A DNA stretch of 6,748 nt, from positions 1-6,748 of the forward strand of contig JAGWUK010000162.1 of assembly GCA_028868455.1 (NCBI GenBank). Reading direction: 5' to 3'. The DNA comes from Burkholderiales bacterium (GTDB lineage Bacteria > Pseudomonadota > Gammaproteobacteria > Burkholderiales > Burkholderiaceae_D). Position 1 is the stretch's first letter; each line of letters begins with the position of its first letter. Shown piece by piece: positions 1-6,526 of the stretch. The notes beneath the pieces are model-generated. The model had not been told where the DNA came from. It searched no databases and worked only from the letters and a program-made list of their open reading frames with translations. A program made the translations under genes and the position numbers.

Positions 1-1841
1 GTTTTCGCATAGTCGCGGAAATCGTCAACCATGCGTTTCATGGAGGTGACCTGATTCACAATAGTGGTCGTGCTCTTGTTTAACATCGCCGCGTCGCTGT
101 CGCTGAGTTTGTCGTGCAATTTCATTTGCAGGCGTTCAGCGGACAGCTGAATAGGTGTCAGCGGATTCTTGATTTCGTGCGCCAGGCGACGTGCTACTTC
201 ACCCCACGCAATGGAGCGTTGTGCCGAAATGATGTTGCTGATGTCATCGAAAACAACGACATAACCGCTGCCGGTTCCCACTGGCAGATGTGAGCCGCGT
301 GCCAGCAATGTGATGCTCTGTCCGTCTTCGTTGGGCAGAGAGTCGCTGGCTTTTTCTTGCGGTTTTCCATTCTCAGGGCGAGGCACCTCGATTTGCTGTT
401 GCCAGTGTTGCTCTTGCTCGCTGCCGCCGCCAGCCGCCGATTGTGCGTGTTGTTCGGTAAAGGCTTTGTCGATGGCGCTCGCGAACTCCTGCATACCGCG
501 AATGCTGGCCAGCGGTTTGCCGATGTCATTTTCAAGCTTGTGCTGAAGGATGCGTTCGACCGATTCGTTACACGTCACCAGATGCAGGCTTTGATCCAGA
601 ACCATTACGCCGGCTGACATATTGGCCAGCACCGATTCCAGATAGGCTTTGGCATTTTCGAGCTCATTGCGATTTTTTTCCACGGTGGCGCGGGCATCGA
701 AAAGCTGGCGCGTCATGGTATTGAACGATTGCGTCAGACTGCCCAATTCGTCCGAGCTGGTGACGATAGGGCGTGGCGAAAAATTACCTTCCGTGACGGC
801 CTTGGTTCCTTCTGCCAGCAGCAACAGGGGGCGCGCCAATTCGCCGGAGATCAGAAACGCGCTGGTGATGGCGGCGAAAATCGCCAGCAGCAGCGTCAGC
901 GTCAACGTAAAAATATACATGGTCTTCAGGCTCGCCCTGCCGATAGAGCGCACCTGATATTCGCTGGATGCACTGCGCAATGCTTCGGCATGCATGGCCA
1001 GATTGGCGGGCACCGGTTGTATCAATTGCAGATAATAGGTTTCGCGCTGCAGGGACGGGCCATTGTTGGTGTTTTGCAGCAGTACCACGACGCGTGAGCG
1101 CAGTATCTTGACTGGTTCTGGTGCCAATACCGGACGATTTGCGCCAGCCTGTGCATTCAGCTTGTCATTGTCGCTGGTATCGACTGGGGCGATGCTCTCG
1201 TCGGTTGCTGCGTAATACCGTGCATTGCGTGCCTGACGCAGCATATCGGCGGTGGGAAGCTCAGGTACAAGGCTGCCAACGTTTTCATTGGCGGTAGCGA
1301 TCAGCCTGCCTTTACTGTTGACGATGGTGGCTTCCTGAATCTGGGTCCGCTCGCGCAGGCGTGACAACTGAATCGTGACCGAGCTTTCGGACGGGTCGTT
1401 TAATTCCGACGCCATTTCATGCGCTTTGACGCGCAAATCGGCCAGTAAAAAATCCAGGGCGCTGCGCCCCAGGTTTTTGCCGGAATCCAGCGCGGATTCA
1501 ACTTTGACGTCAAACCAGGATTCAATGGAGCGCGAGACAAACTGCACCGAAACCACATAAATCACGCTACCCGGCAAGATACCGACCAACGCAAACAACA
1601 ACACCAGTCGAGTCATCAGACGTGACCCAAACTCGCGCGAACGATAGCGGCTGAACAATCGCCACAGCAAGGCCATCACCAGCAGCACCAGCGCCAGCGC
1701 GACGACCGCATTGGCGCCCAGCAGCCAGCCATAGTAATGCTCAAAACTGGCCGAGTTGTCGGATGCGGTAGTCAGTAGAAACAGCAGGATACTCATCAGA
1801 GCACCGCCGATAATCAGGGCATACCGCAAAAATCTCGTCAC
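1..1841 (-). CDS. ntrY: NtrY-like membrane sensor histidine kinase, partial (C-terminal ATPase domain beyond the left edge)
   Basis: Membrane sensor kinase that by family should autophosphorylate on His and pass phosphate to an NtrX-type regulator. The GTG start at 1839-1841 overlaps the stop of the upstream DUF4390 gene by 4 bp. About 613 codons are visible. I read hydrophobic segments near residues 7-25, 40-62 and 78-102, then an extracytoplasmic region of about 200 residues, and a fourth membrane segment near 306-330. A HAMP domain follows (about 330-385, with SSDELGSLTQSFN), then a PAS-like region (about 395-545) and the H-box HEIKNPLTPIQLSAERL with phospho-acceptor His555 (codon 177-179). 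The PFVSR/IESWF-type stretch after the third segment (VQFVSRSIESWFDVKVE) is typical of NtrY. The N, G1, F and G2 boxes are not in the window, so an intact kinase is assumed. The PAS region carries a Gln/Glu/Gly/Ser-rich insert at about 462-507. Whether it senses nitrogen, redox or envelope state cannot be told from sequence. Confidence 0.93.
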   Translation of the reverse strand, partial: MTRFLRYALIIGGALMSILLFLLTTASDNSASFEHYYGWLLGANAVVALALVLLVMALLWRLFSRYRSREFGSRLMTRLVLLFALVGILPGSVIYVVSVQFVSRSIESWFDVKVESALDSGKNLGRSALDFLLADLRVKAHEMASELNDPSESSVTIQLSRLRERTQIQEATIVNSKGRLIATANENVGSLVPELPTADMLRQARNARYYAATDESIAPVDTSDNDKLNAQAGANRPVLAPEPVKILRSRVVVLLQNTNNGPSLQRETYYLQLIQPVPANLAMHAEALRSASSEYQVRSIGRASLKTMYIFTLTLTLLLAIFAAITSAFLISGELARPLLLLAEGTKAVTEGNFSPRPIVTSSDELGSLTQSFNTMTRQLFDARATVEKNRNELENAKAYLESVLANMSAGVMVLDQSLHLVTCNESVERILQHKLENDIGKPLASIRGMQEFASAIDKAFTEQHAQSAAGGGSEQEQHWQQQIEVPRPENGKPQEKASDSLPNEDGQSITLLARGSHLPVGTGSGYVVVFDDISNIISAQRSIAWGEVARRLAHEIKNPLTPIQLSAERLQMKLHDKLSDSDAAMLNKSTTTIVNQVTSMKRMVDDFRDYAK

Positions 1842-2431
1842 TTGTCGTCTGCCTTGAAGGTAAAGCGCTTCCACCCTGAAGACAGTCTCCAGTCGCTGTT
1901 GTTGAGCGAAGTGATCACAAAGGTTTTTGGCAAATAGGTCAGATCCAGTTGCAGACGCACAGCAACGTTATAGACGGCACCGGGCGTCAAGGCGCTTTTT
2001 TCGGCGACAACCCAGCGGCGCGGACGCAGGACTAGTGCCAGGGCGTCTTCCAGCGTGGCAAAATTTTGCTGAAGGCCGCCATTATTGATGGTCGCCGTAT
2101 ATTGTCGCGTCCAGGTGTTGTAGCCGATTCTGACGGTTTGCACCGAGCGTATGGTTTTTTCGTCAAACCAGTACCAGCGTGGGCGCGTCAGCTCGACTTC
2201 GGTGGTAAACGATACCGGGATGTCACGTTGCGAAATCGCTTCGACCAGCGCATGGCTGAGTTCGAATGAAAAGCTGGCGGCGATGCGATAGCCTTCGTCG
2301 CTCGATTCCAGTTTGGCAGAGACCACTTCCGCATCTGCTGCCATCGCCGCTGGTGCGCTCAGCAATGCCGAAAAGGCTAACACCGAGGTCAGCAGTAGCC
2401 AGCGCAGCAGAGATTTTGAACGTCGAAGCAT
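1838..2431 (-). CDS. DUF4390 family exported protein encoded next to the NtrY-like kinase
   Basis: Function unknown; 197 residues from the chosen ATG at 2429-2431. The N-terminus is a clear Sec signal peptide: MLRRSKSLLR, a hydrophobic core (residues 11-24) and an AMA cleavage site near residue 31, so the mature protein should be periplasmic. The family-typical segment TRPRWYWFDEK lies at about 82-92, and other conserved-looking pieces are TLEDAL (126-131), AEK (143-145) and the C-terminal WRLSSGWKRFTFKA. An in-frame TTG at 2507-2509 would add 26 residues with a second hydrophobic stretch. I reject it because the shorter form has the more normal signal peptide, although neither start has a good Shine-Dalgarno. 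The stop overlaps the kinase GTG (GTGA), which implies translational coupling. I infer a role with the kinase, perhaps as a periplasmic partner; this is not shown by the sequence. Confidence 0.9.
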   Translation of the reverse strand: MLRRSKSLLRWLLLTSVLAFSALLSAPAAMAADAEVVSAKLESSDEGYRIAASFSFELSHALVEAISQRDIPVSFTTEVELTRPRWYWFDEKTIRSVQTVRIGYNTWTRQYTATINNGGLQQNFATLEDALALVLRPRRWVVAEKSALTPGAVYNVAVRLQLDLTYLPKTFVITSLNNSDWRLSSGWKRFTFKADDK

Positions 2432-2469
2432 GCAATAAGCGAACAAAAACGAAAAAAGAATAAGTACGA

Positions 2470-2499
2470 ATGATAGCGTGAACCTGCAGGAGCGAACAA
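2470..2499 (-). promoter_or_regulatory. Weak candidate sigma70 promoter ahead of DUF4390-ntrY
   Basis: In the 74-bp gap between rsmB and the chosen DUF4390 start, the minus strand reads TTGTTC (2494-2499), an 18-bp spacer, then TATCAT (2470-2475), about 39 bp before the ATG. The -10 matches consensus at 5 of 6 positions but the -35 at only 3 of 6. It could give the signalling genes their own expression, but such matches arise by chance and read-through from rsmB is also possible. Confidence 0.2.
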
Positions 2500-2505
2500 T
2501 TACTG

Positions 2506-3903
2506 TCAATCTTGCATCGGTTTTTCAAAAAGTGCGTAAAACAGGCCATCGTGCTCTGTCTTGCCATCCCCCTTGTCAGCCAGCGTCGGCAGCAATTGTC
2601 CGGGCGCTGCCAGCCGGATGGCGGCATTTCTTTCAGCAAAGGCAGCTGCCTGCGCTTCGGACTCGGCTGGCCAGATGGAACAGGTCACCATCAACATCTT
2701 TCCACCGGGTTTGAGCATGCGCCAGAGATTGTCCAGAATGCGGGATGACAATGCAGCCAGCTGGGCGGTGTCGGTTTTTCGCCGCAGCCAGCGACTGTCG
2801 GGGTGACGACGAACCACGCCGGAAGCCGTGCAGGGCACGTCGGCCAGGATACGGTCGTAGGGTTTTCTGTCCCACCAGCCAGAGCGACTGGCGTCACCGT
2901 CTTTGATGGCGGCAAATAATTTCAGGCGTGCCAGATTATCGTGAATACGCTGTATCCGCACGGGGTCGGTATCCAGTGCCAGCAGTTCGATGTCGGCCAG
3001 TTCCAGCAGGTGTCCAGTTTTACCGCCAGGTGCAGCGCAGGCATCCAGAACGCGCATGCCATCCTGTATGTCCAGTAGTGGCGCGGCCAGCTGGGCCGCC
3101 GCATCCTGGACCGAGACCATGCCTTGATCGAATCCCGGGATTTGCGACACCGGCATGGCTTTATCCAGGCGTACAGCGCTTGGGCCAATTTGTTGCGCGC
3201 CAATGCCTGCGCCTGCCAACAATTGCAAATAATTTTCTACCGAGCTTTGCCGGCGATTGACACGCAAGGTCAAGGGCGGCGGGCGATTGCCGGCCAGCAA
3301 GATGGCTTGCCAGTCCTGCGGATAGGCCGCTTTACACTGATCAACCCACCATTGCGGATAATTCCACGCGGCGGCCGGTTGTTTTAAGACCAGTTTCAGT
3401 AATTCTTCGTGTTCGCGTAAATACCGGCGCAGTACAGCATTGACCATGCCTTTGGCAAACACCATATTCGGGCTTGCGCTGGCGGCATGCACTGCCTGAT
3501 CGACGACAACAAACGCTTCGTACGGTGCCTCTTCGTGTTCGTTTTGCACCAGCAAGGTCAGCGCGCAGCACAGTAAGCCGTATAACAATGCGGGTTCCGG
3601 CGTCTTGTTGGTCATGGCCTTCATCAGCGCATCAACGCGCCCCACCTGACGCATGGTGCGATAGGCGATATCCTGCATTGCTCCCCGTGCTTGCGGACTG
3701 GCATTGGTCTGAGTGAATACTTTTGCCAAAGCCTGCGGCAGTGCCATGCCTTCCAGTACGTAGGCGACCGCCTGGGCTGCGCCGCCCAGGCTGAATGCCA
3801 GCGAATCAGGTTTGACATCGACCATCGGCATTTCTGTCGTTGCTGCCGTTGGTTTTGCCGTTTTGGCGGGTTTGCCCAGGGTTTTTCTTGGTTGTTCTTG
3901 CAT
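2506..3903 (-). CDS. rsmB: 16S rRNA (cytosine-967-C5)-methyltransferase RsmB
   Basis: Cytoplasmic SAM-dependent enzyme that by family methylates C5 of cytosine 967 in 16S rRNA (Fmu/Sun). The protein is 465 residues, slightly longer than the E. coli enzyme because of a Lys/Ala/Thr-rich N-terminal tail (about 1-30). A NusB-like RNA-binding domain covers about 35-175 (KGMVNAVLRRYLRE at 151-164). The methyltransferase domain follows: SAM motif I DACAAPGGKTG (287-297), LDTD (310-313), the motif IV PC pair DVPCTASGVVRRHPD (355-369, Cys358) and motif VI VTCS (406-409) with the expected nucleophile Cys408. Both cysteines of the two-Cys m5C mechanism are therefore present. The start is the ATG at 3901-3903, 1 bp after the stop of the LysE-type gene. 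The frame stays open upstream to 4038, but that part runs through the exporter gene and has no RsmB character. Tight spacing suggests translational coupling to the exporter. Confidence 0.96.
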   Translation of the reverse strand: MQEQPRKTLGKPAKTAKPTAATTEMPMVDVKPDSLAFSLGGAAQAVAYVLEGMALPQALAKVFTQTNASPQARGAMQDIAYRTMRQVGRVDALMKAMTNKTPEPALLYGLLCCALTLLVQNEHEEAPYEAFVVVDQAVHAASASPNMVFAKGMVNAVLRRYLREHEELLKLVLKQPAAAWNYPQWWVDQCKAAYPQDWQAILLAGNRPPPLTLRVNRRQSSVENYLQLLAGAGIGAQQIGPSAVRLDKAMPVSQIPGFDQGMVSVQDAAAQLAAPLLDIQDGMRVLDACAAPGGKTGHLLELADIELLALDTDPVRIQRIHDNLARLKLFAAIKDGDASRSGWWDRKPYDRILADVPCTASGVVRRHPDSRWLRRKTDTAQLAALSSRILDNLWRMLKPGGKMLMVTCSIWPAESEAQAAAFAERNAAIRLAAPGQLLPTLADKGDGKTEHDGLFYALFEKPMQD

Positions 3904-3904
3904 A

Positions 3905-4543
3905 TTAATGTTTGGTGAGTGCCAGTTTAATGCCCAATGCCACGAAGGCACTGCCGACCAGACGTTCCAGCCAGCGCTTGATATGCGGATTGCGTCCGGC
4001 ATGGCGCGCCAGTGTACCAGCCAAAAAAGCGGTACCACTATTCCATATCGAGGTCATGATGACAAAAGTTGCTCCCAGCAACAAGAACGCCGAAATTTTA
4101 TGTGGCGCATCGGCACGGACAAATTGCGGGAAAAAGGACAGGAAAAACAACACAACCTTGGGATTCAGGATATTCGTGACGACGGCTTGCCAGAAAATTA
4201 TTTTTAACGGGCGCTCGTCGTGCACAGCCGGGCTATCGGTCGGATGCGCGGATTTGGATAGTATCATGCGTATCCCGAGATACACCAGATAAGCGCCGCC
4301 AGCCAGTTTGATTACCGCGAAAGCGGCCGCCGATGCCGCGATGATGGCGGTCAGGCCGAATGCCGATGCCACAGAATGAAACAGGCAACCAACCGAAATG
4401 CCCATGGCAGAGATGAGCCCGGCGGCGCGCCCCTGTGCCACGCTGCGGCCAATGATGTAAGCGGTGTCTGGCCCTGGCGTGGCGTTCAGCAGCAACACCG
4501 CGAGGCAAAACAATCCGAAATTCGCTATGCCGACATGTTCCAT
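3905..4543 (-). CDS. LysE/RhtB family amino acid (or small metabolite) exporter
   Basis: Inner-membrane protein of 212 residues, the normal length for the LysE/RhtB superfamily, which exports amino acids and related metabolites. About six hydrophobic segments can be seen, the first at about 7-27 and others near 42-70, 72-94, 115-140, 150-178 and 192-210. Family hallmarks are the ATPGPD motif in the first helix (21-26), the Gly-rich GLISAMGISVG (42-52), and NPKVVLFFLSFFPQF (127-141). The substrate cannot be assigned; Lys, homoserine, Thr, Leu and others occur in this family. The ATG at 4541-4543 follows GAAAGG with 5-nt spacing. The gene starts 16 bp after the hydrolase stop and ends 1 bp before rsmB. 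No LysG/ArgP-type divergent regulator is adjacent, so expression probably depends on the surrounding operon. Confidence 0.93.
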   Translation of the reverse strand: MEHVGIANFGLFCLAVLLLNATPGPDTAYIIGRSVAQGRAAGLISAMGISVGCLFHSVASAFGLTAIIAASAAAFAVIKLAGGAYLVYLGIRMILSKSAHPTDSPAVHDERPLKIIFWQAVVTNILNPKVVLFFLSFFPQFVRADAPHKISAFLLLGATFVIMTSIWNSGTAFLAGTLARHAGRNPHIKRWLERLVGSAFVALGIKLALTKH

Positions 4544-4548
4544 GACAG

Positions 4549-4554
4549 CCTTTC
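4549..4554 (-). promoter_or_regulatory. Shine-Dalgarno of the LysE/RhtB exporter gene
   Basis: The minus strand reads GAAAGG five bases before the ATG at 4541-4543, inside the 16-bp gap after the hydrolase stop. It supports this start for the exporter and suggests independent ribosome loading rather than pure coupling. Confidence 0.6.
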
Positions 4555-4559
4555 GTCGT

Positions 4560-5444
4560 TCAGGCGGCGATTTGAGTAGTTTCTATCGGTGTGAAATGTT
4601 GGAGTTCCAGCCAGGTGCGCAAATCGTCAAAGACCCGGGTGGCATCAAGTTCATTGAAAATCTCGTGATAAAAGCCTTCATAAAAATGCGAGGTCACGAT
4701 GTCCGGTGCAATTTGCGTCAGGAAATACCGGCTGCCAGCAGGATCGACCAGATGATCGTCTTCGGCGGCCATGAGCAACACTGGTAGCTTGAATTGGCTC
4801 GCATGCGCGCGCACGGCGCTGATGGCGCACAACATGCCGTTGAGCAGGCGAGAGCTGATTCTGGGATGGACGAGTCTGTCGTTTTCGTAGGCCCGGATAA
4901 CTTCGCCATCGTGCGACAGATAGCGGGTTTTCAGACCGTTAGGGATGCCGACGCCGGGGATCAGGGCGGAGGCGACTTTCAGCAAACCATGCTGGAAGTT
5001 GGACATGCGAATGGCCAGCGCCGGAGAAGACAGAATCAGGCCGCGTAACGGCGCCCATTCTTCCATCGCAAAGCGCGCAGCGAACAAACCGCCCATACTG
5101 TGACCGAGCAATATGGGCGGCGCACTCAGGTGCTGGCTAAAGTCGAGTAATACTTCTTTGGCGTCGCGCAAGAGTGCGTCATTGTCCGGAATATCACCAA
5201 CAGCGCCGCCGGATTTGCCGTGACCGCGGTGATCGTAAGTGCGTACCTGAAACCCCAGGGCATTGAAAAAACGCGCCACGTGGGCGTAGCGACCGCAATG
5301 TTCACCTAGCCCATGCATGATGATGACCCCTTGCCTCGGGGCAGAAGGGGCAGCAGCGGTGGTTAGCCAGTCGCGGATAAAAAGGGCAGTACCGTCGGCA
5401 GCGTTGAATTCGAATTCTTTGGTGTTCTCGATATGCGCCGTCAT
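4560..5444 (-). CDS. Alpha/beta hydrolase of the monoacylglycerol lipase / lysophospholipase type
   Basis: Serine ester hydrolase of 294 residues in the Hydrolase_4 (S33-like) group, which includes monoacylglycerol lipases and proteins often named lysophospholipase L2. It has no signal peptide, so it is probably cytoplasmic or membrane-associated. The oxyanion-side motif MHGLGEHCGRY is at 43-53 and DHRGHGKSGG at 71-80. The nucleophile elbow GHSMGG (114-119) gives Ser116. Asp230 in DDHLVDP and His260 in YHEIFNE complete the likely triad. A cap region of mixed helices lies at about 145-210. Monoacylglycerol or lysophospholipid is the family expectation; the substrate is not fixed by sequence. 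The ATG at 5442-5444 lies 4 bp after the DUF1840 stop, and GGGG in the end of that gene may act as a distant ribosome site, so coupling is likely. The triad is intact and the length normal, with nothing suggesting decay. Confidence 0.93.
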   Translation of the reverse strand: MTAHIENTKEFEFNAADGTALFIRDWLTTAAAPSAPRQGVIIMHGLGEHCGRYAHVARFFNALGFQVRTYDHRGHGKSGGAVGDIPDNDALLRDAKEVLLDFSQHLSAPPILLGHSMGGLFAARFAMEEWAPLRGLILSSPALAIRMSNFQHGLLKVASALIPGVGIPNGLKTRYLSHDGEVIRAYENDRLVHPRISSRLLNGMLCAISAVRAHASQFKLPVLLMAAEDDHLVDPAGSRYFLTQIAPDIVTSHFYEGFYHEIFNELDATRVFDDLRTWLELQHFTPIETTQIAA

Positions 5445-5448
5445 CGGT

Positions 5449-5793
5449 TTATACGCCCCACATCACTTCACGTTGCATCTTATTGGCGGCATGCAACATT
5501 TCCAGCAGCGGATAGACGCGTGTGGCGAAGTTGATCGGTTCGGGTTTTTCGTGGTCGTGGTCGTCGCCATTTTCATTGTGATGGGCATTGACATCGCGGC
5601 TGACTTCATCGGAAATCGGATGGGCTCTGCTGTCGGCAACAGCGGCTTCTATCGTTTGTATGGCCAGCGGCAACTCTGCTGGTGTAATCACGCCGCGATC
5701 ACTGTTCTTTTGCAGAAGATCCAGAATGCGGCGCGCATGTTCTTTGTACATCGTGATTTCTGCGGCGGCTTTGGACTTGAATGTGATCAACAT
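5449..5793 (-). CDS. DUF1840 family protein with a His/Asp-rich segment
   Basis: Small cytoplasmic-looking protein of 114 residues with no known function. The ends match the DUF1840 pattern as I know it: an N-terminal MLITFKSKAAAEITM, a central ITPAELPLAIQTIEAAV (36-52), and a C-terminal helix ending PLLEMLHAANKMQREVMWGV (95-114). Between these conserved halves is a very polar stretch, HHNENGDDHDHEKPEP (71-86), holding four His plus several Asp/Glu; it could bind a divalent metal or be a simple flexible linker. The start at 5791-5793 is fixed by GAGGAG seven bases upstream, the best ribosome site in the window. The hydrolase follows after 4 bp. The 84-bp gap upstream contains TATGAT on the minus strand but no matching -35, so I do not call a promoter. 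Confidence 0.88.
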   Translation of the reverse strand: MLITFKSKAAAEITMYKEHARRILDLLQKNSDRGVITPAELPLAIQTIEAAVADSRAHPISDEVSRDVNAHHNENGDDHDHEKPEPINFATRVYPLLEMLHAANKMQREVMWGV

Positions 5794-5800
5794 GGTTGTT

Positions 5801-5806
5801 CTCCTC
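5801..5806 (-). promoter_or_regulatory. Strong Shine-Dalgarno of the DUF1840 gene
   Basis: The minus strand reads GAGGAG with a 7-nt spacer to the ATG at 5791-5793. This is the clearest ribosome binding site in the window and fixes the start. It may load ribosomes for both DUF1840 and the closely following hydrolase. Confidence 0.8.
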
Positions 5807-5877
5807 TTCTTGTTGAAGGCTCGGTAAAGCGAGTGCGTACGCTCCTATCATAATCCCAAATACCGCGAATGGGTATG

Positions 5878-6375
5878 TCAGTTTGTTTTCAGCGAAGTCA
5901 TGTAGGTATCGATGACTTCGCGCGTCAGGGCTTTTTCTGTACCGATTGCCACCACCTGATAGACCCAGTTGCCGCGGATCAGGAAGCGTCCAACCATCAA
6001 AACGGGCGTGCCGTTCTGCAATTTTCCGTGAACTTCGATGCTGTCGTTGCCTGCTGTGTTGGTGCTCGTAACCTGACCCTGAATATTGTGGATCATGCCG
6101 GTTTTCATGGCTTCGATCACGATCCCGGCCTGACCTGGATCGCCAAGTTTGGCGCTGCCGACGGCAAAATTGACGCCGCCGGCTTCGGTTGCCGTCATCG
6201 TCATCTTCAGCGTTATGCCAGCCAGTTGCATTTCTTTGGAGAAGCTCGCCGGTTTGCCCGGCATCAGAATACTGTACGGTGCTTCAGTACCGCGCACTTC
6301 GCGCCAGTCGAATTTAGGGCTGCAGGCGACACATAGGAGTACGGCACAAGTCAGGAAAATTTTTTTGGAGAACAT
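5878..6375 (-). CDS. Putative small lipoprotein of unknown function
   Basis: I do not recognise a named family for this 165-residue protein. It begins MFSKKIFLTCAVLLCVACSP: a basic n-region, a hydrophobic core and a Cys at 18 in CVAC, which fits a type II signal peptide, though Cys at -3 is atypical (Leu is usual). After cleavage the protein would be anchored by lipidated Cys18. The residue after Cys is Ser, consistent with outer-membrane sorting by the +2 rule. The mature part looks like an alternating beta-rich domain: SILMPGKPASFSKEM (35-49), ITLKMTMTATE (54-64), VNFAVGSAKL (68-77), and a C-terminal WVYQVVAIGTEKALTREVIDTYMTSL (137-162). The start at 6373-6375 has a weak CAGG site. The frame is open further upstream to 6699, but that region overlaps the aldolase gene and lacks lipoprotein features. 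It is 84 bp from DUF1840, so it may share that transcript. Confidence 0.82.
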   Translation of the reverse strand: MFSKKIFLTCAVLLCVACSPKFDWREVRGTEAPYSILMPGKPASFSKEMQLAGITLKMTMTATEAGGVNFAVGSAKLGDPGQAGIVIEAMKTGMIHNIQGQVTSTNTAGNDSIEVHGKLQNGTPVLMVGRFLIRGNWVYQVVAIGTEKALTREVIDTYMTSLKTN

Positions 6376-6403
6376 GATACCTGGACGTATTTGAGTAATA
6401 AGG

Positions 6404-6476
6404 GGGAGTATCGGGCATAAACATACAATTCCGCGCCAAAACACTGCGCGATAGAATCGTCGATGATGATACTCCC
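6404..6476. repeat. Spaced 9-bp inverted repeat upstream of the lipoprotein gene
   Basis: GGGAGTATC at 6404-6412 and its exact reverse complement GATACTCCC at 6468-6476 are separated by 55 bp in the intergenic region (6376-6526). The spacer also holds a short CGCGC/GCGCG stem (6432-6436 and 6446-6450, 9-nt loop). There is no T-run, so this is not a normal intrinsic terminator. It might be a pair of operator half-sites, an mRNA leader structure, or chance. Confidence 0.45.
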
Positions 6477-6526
6477 TGTAGTATGCCTTGTGCGGAAATC
6501 TCGGGTCGAAAATTGCCGGATGGACG

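Noticed and set aside
310..957. Plus-strand open frames opposite the kinase gene (also elsewhere opposite each gene)
   Set aside because: They are antisense to clearly coding sequence, show no domain-like composition and have no supporting ribosome sites or conserved motifs.
2504..2509. Perfect TTGACA -35 box on the minus strand at the end of rsmB
   Set aside because: No acceptable -10 lies 16-18 bp downstream (CAGGTT at 17 bp); the match overlaps the rsmB stop context and is probably chance.
3904..4038. N-terminal extension of RsmB by 45 codons
   Set aside because: It overlaps the end of the LysE-type gene in another frame and does not resemble RsmB. The ATG at 3901-3903 sits 1 bp after that gene's stop.
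5815..5845. Short palindromes (GCGTACGC and CTCG/CGAG) between the lipoprotein and DUF1840 genes, considered as a terminator
   Set aside because: Stems are only 4 bp or self-palindromic and no T-run follows on the minus strand, so an intrinsic terminator is not supported.
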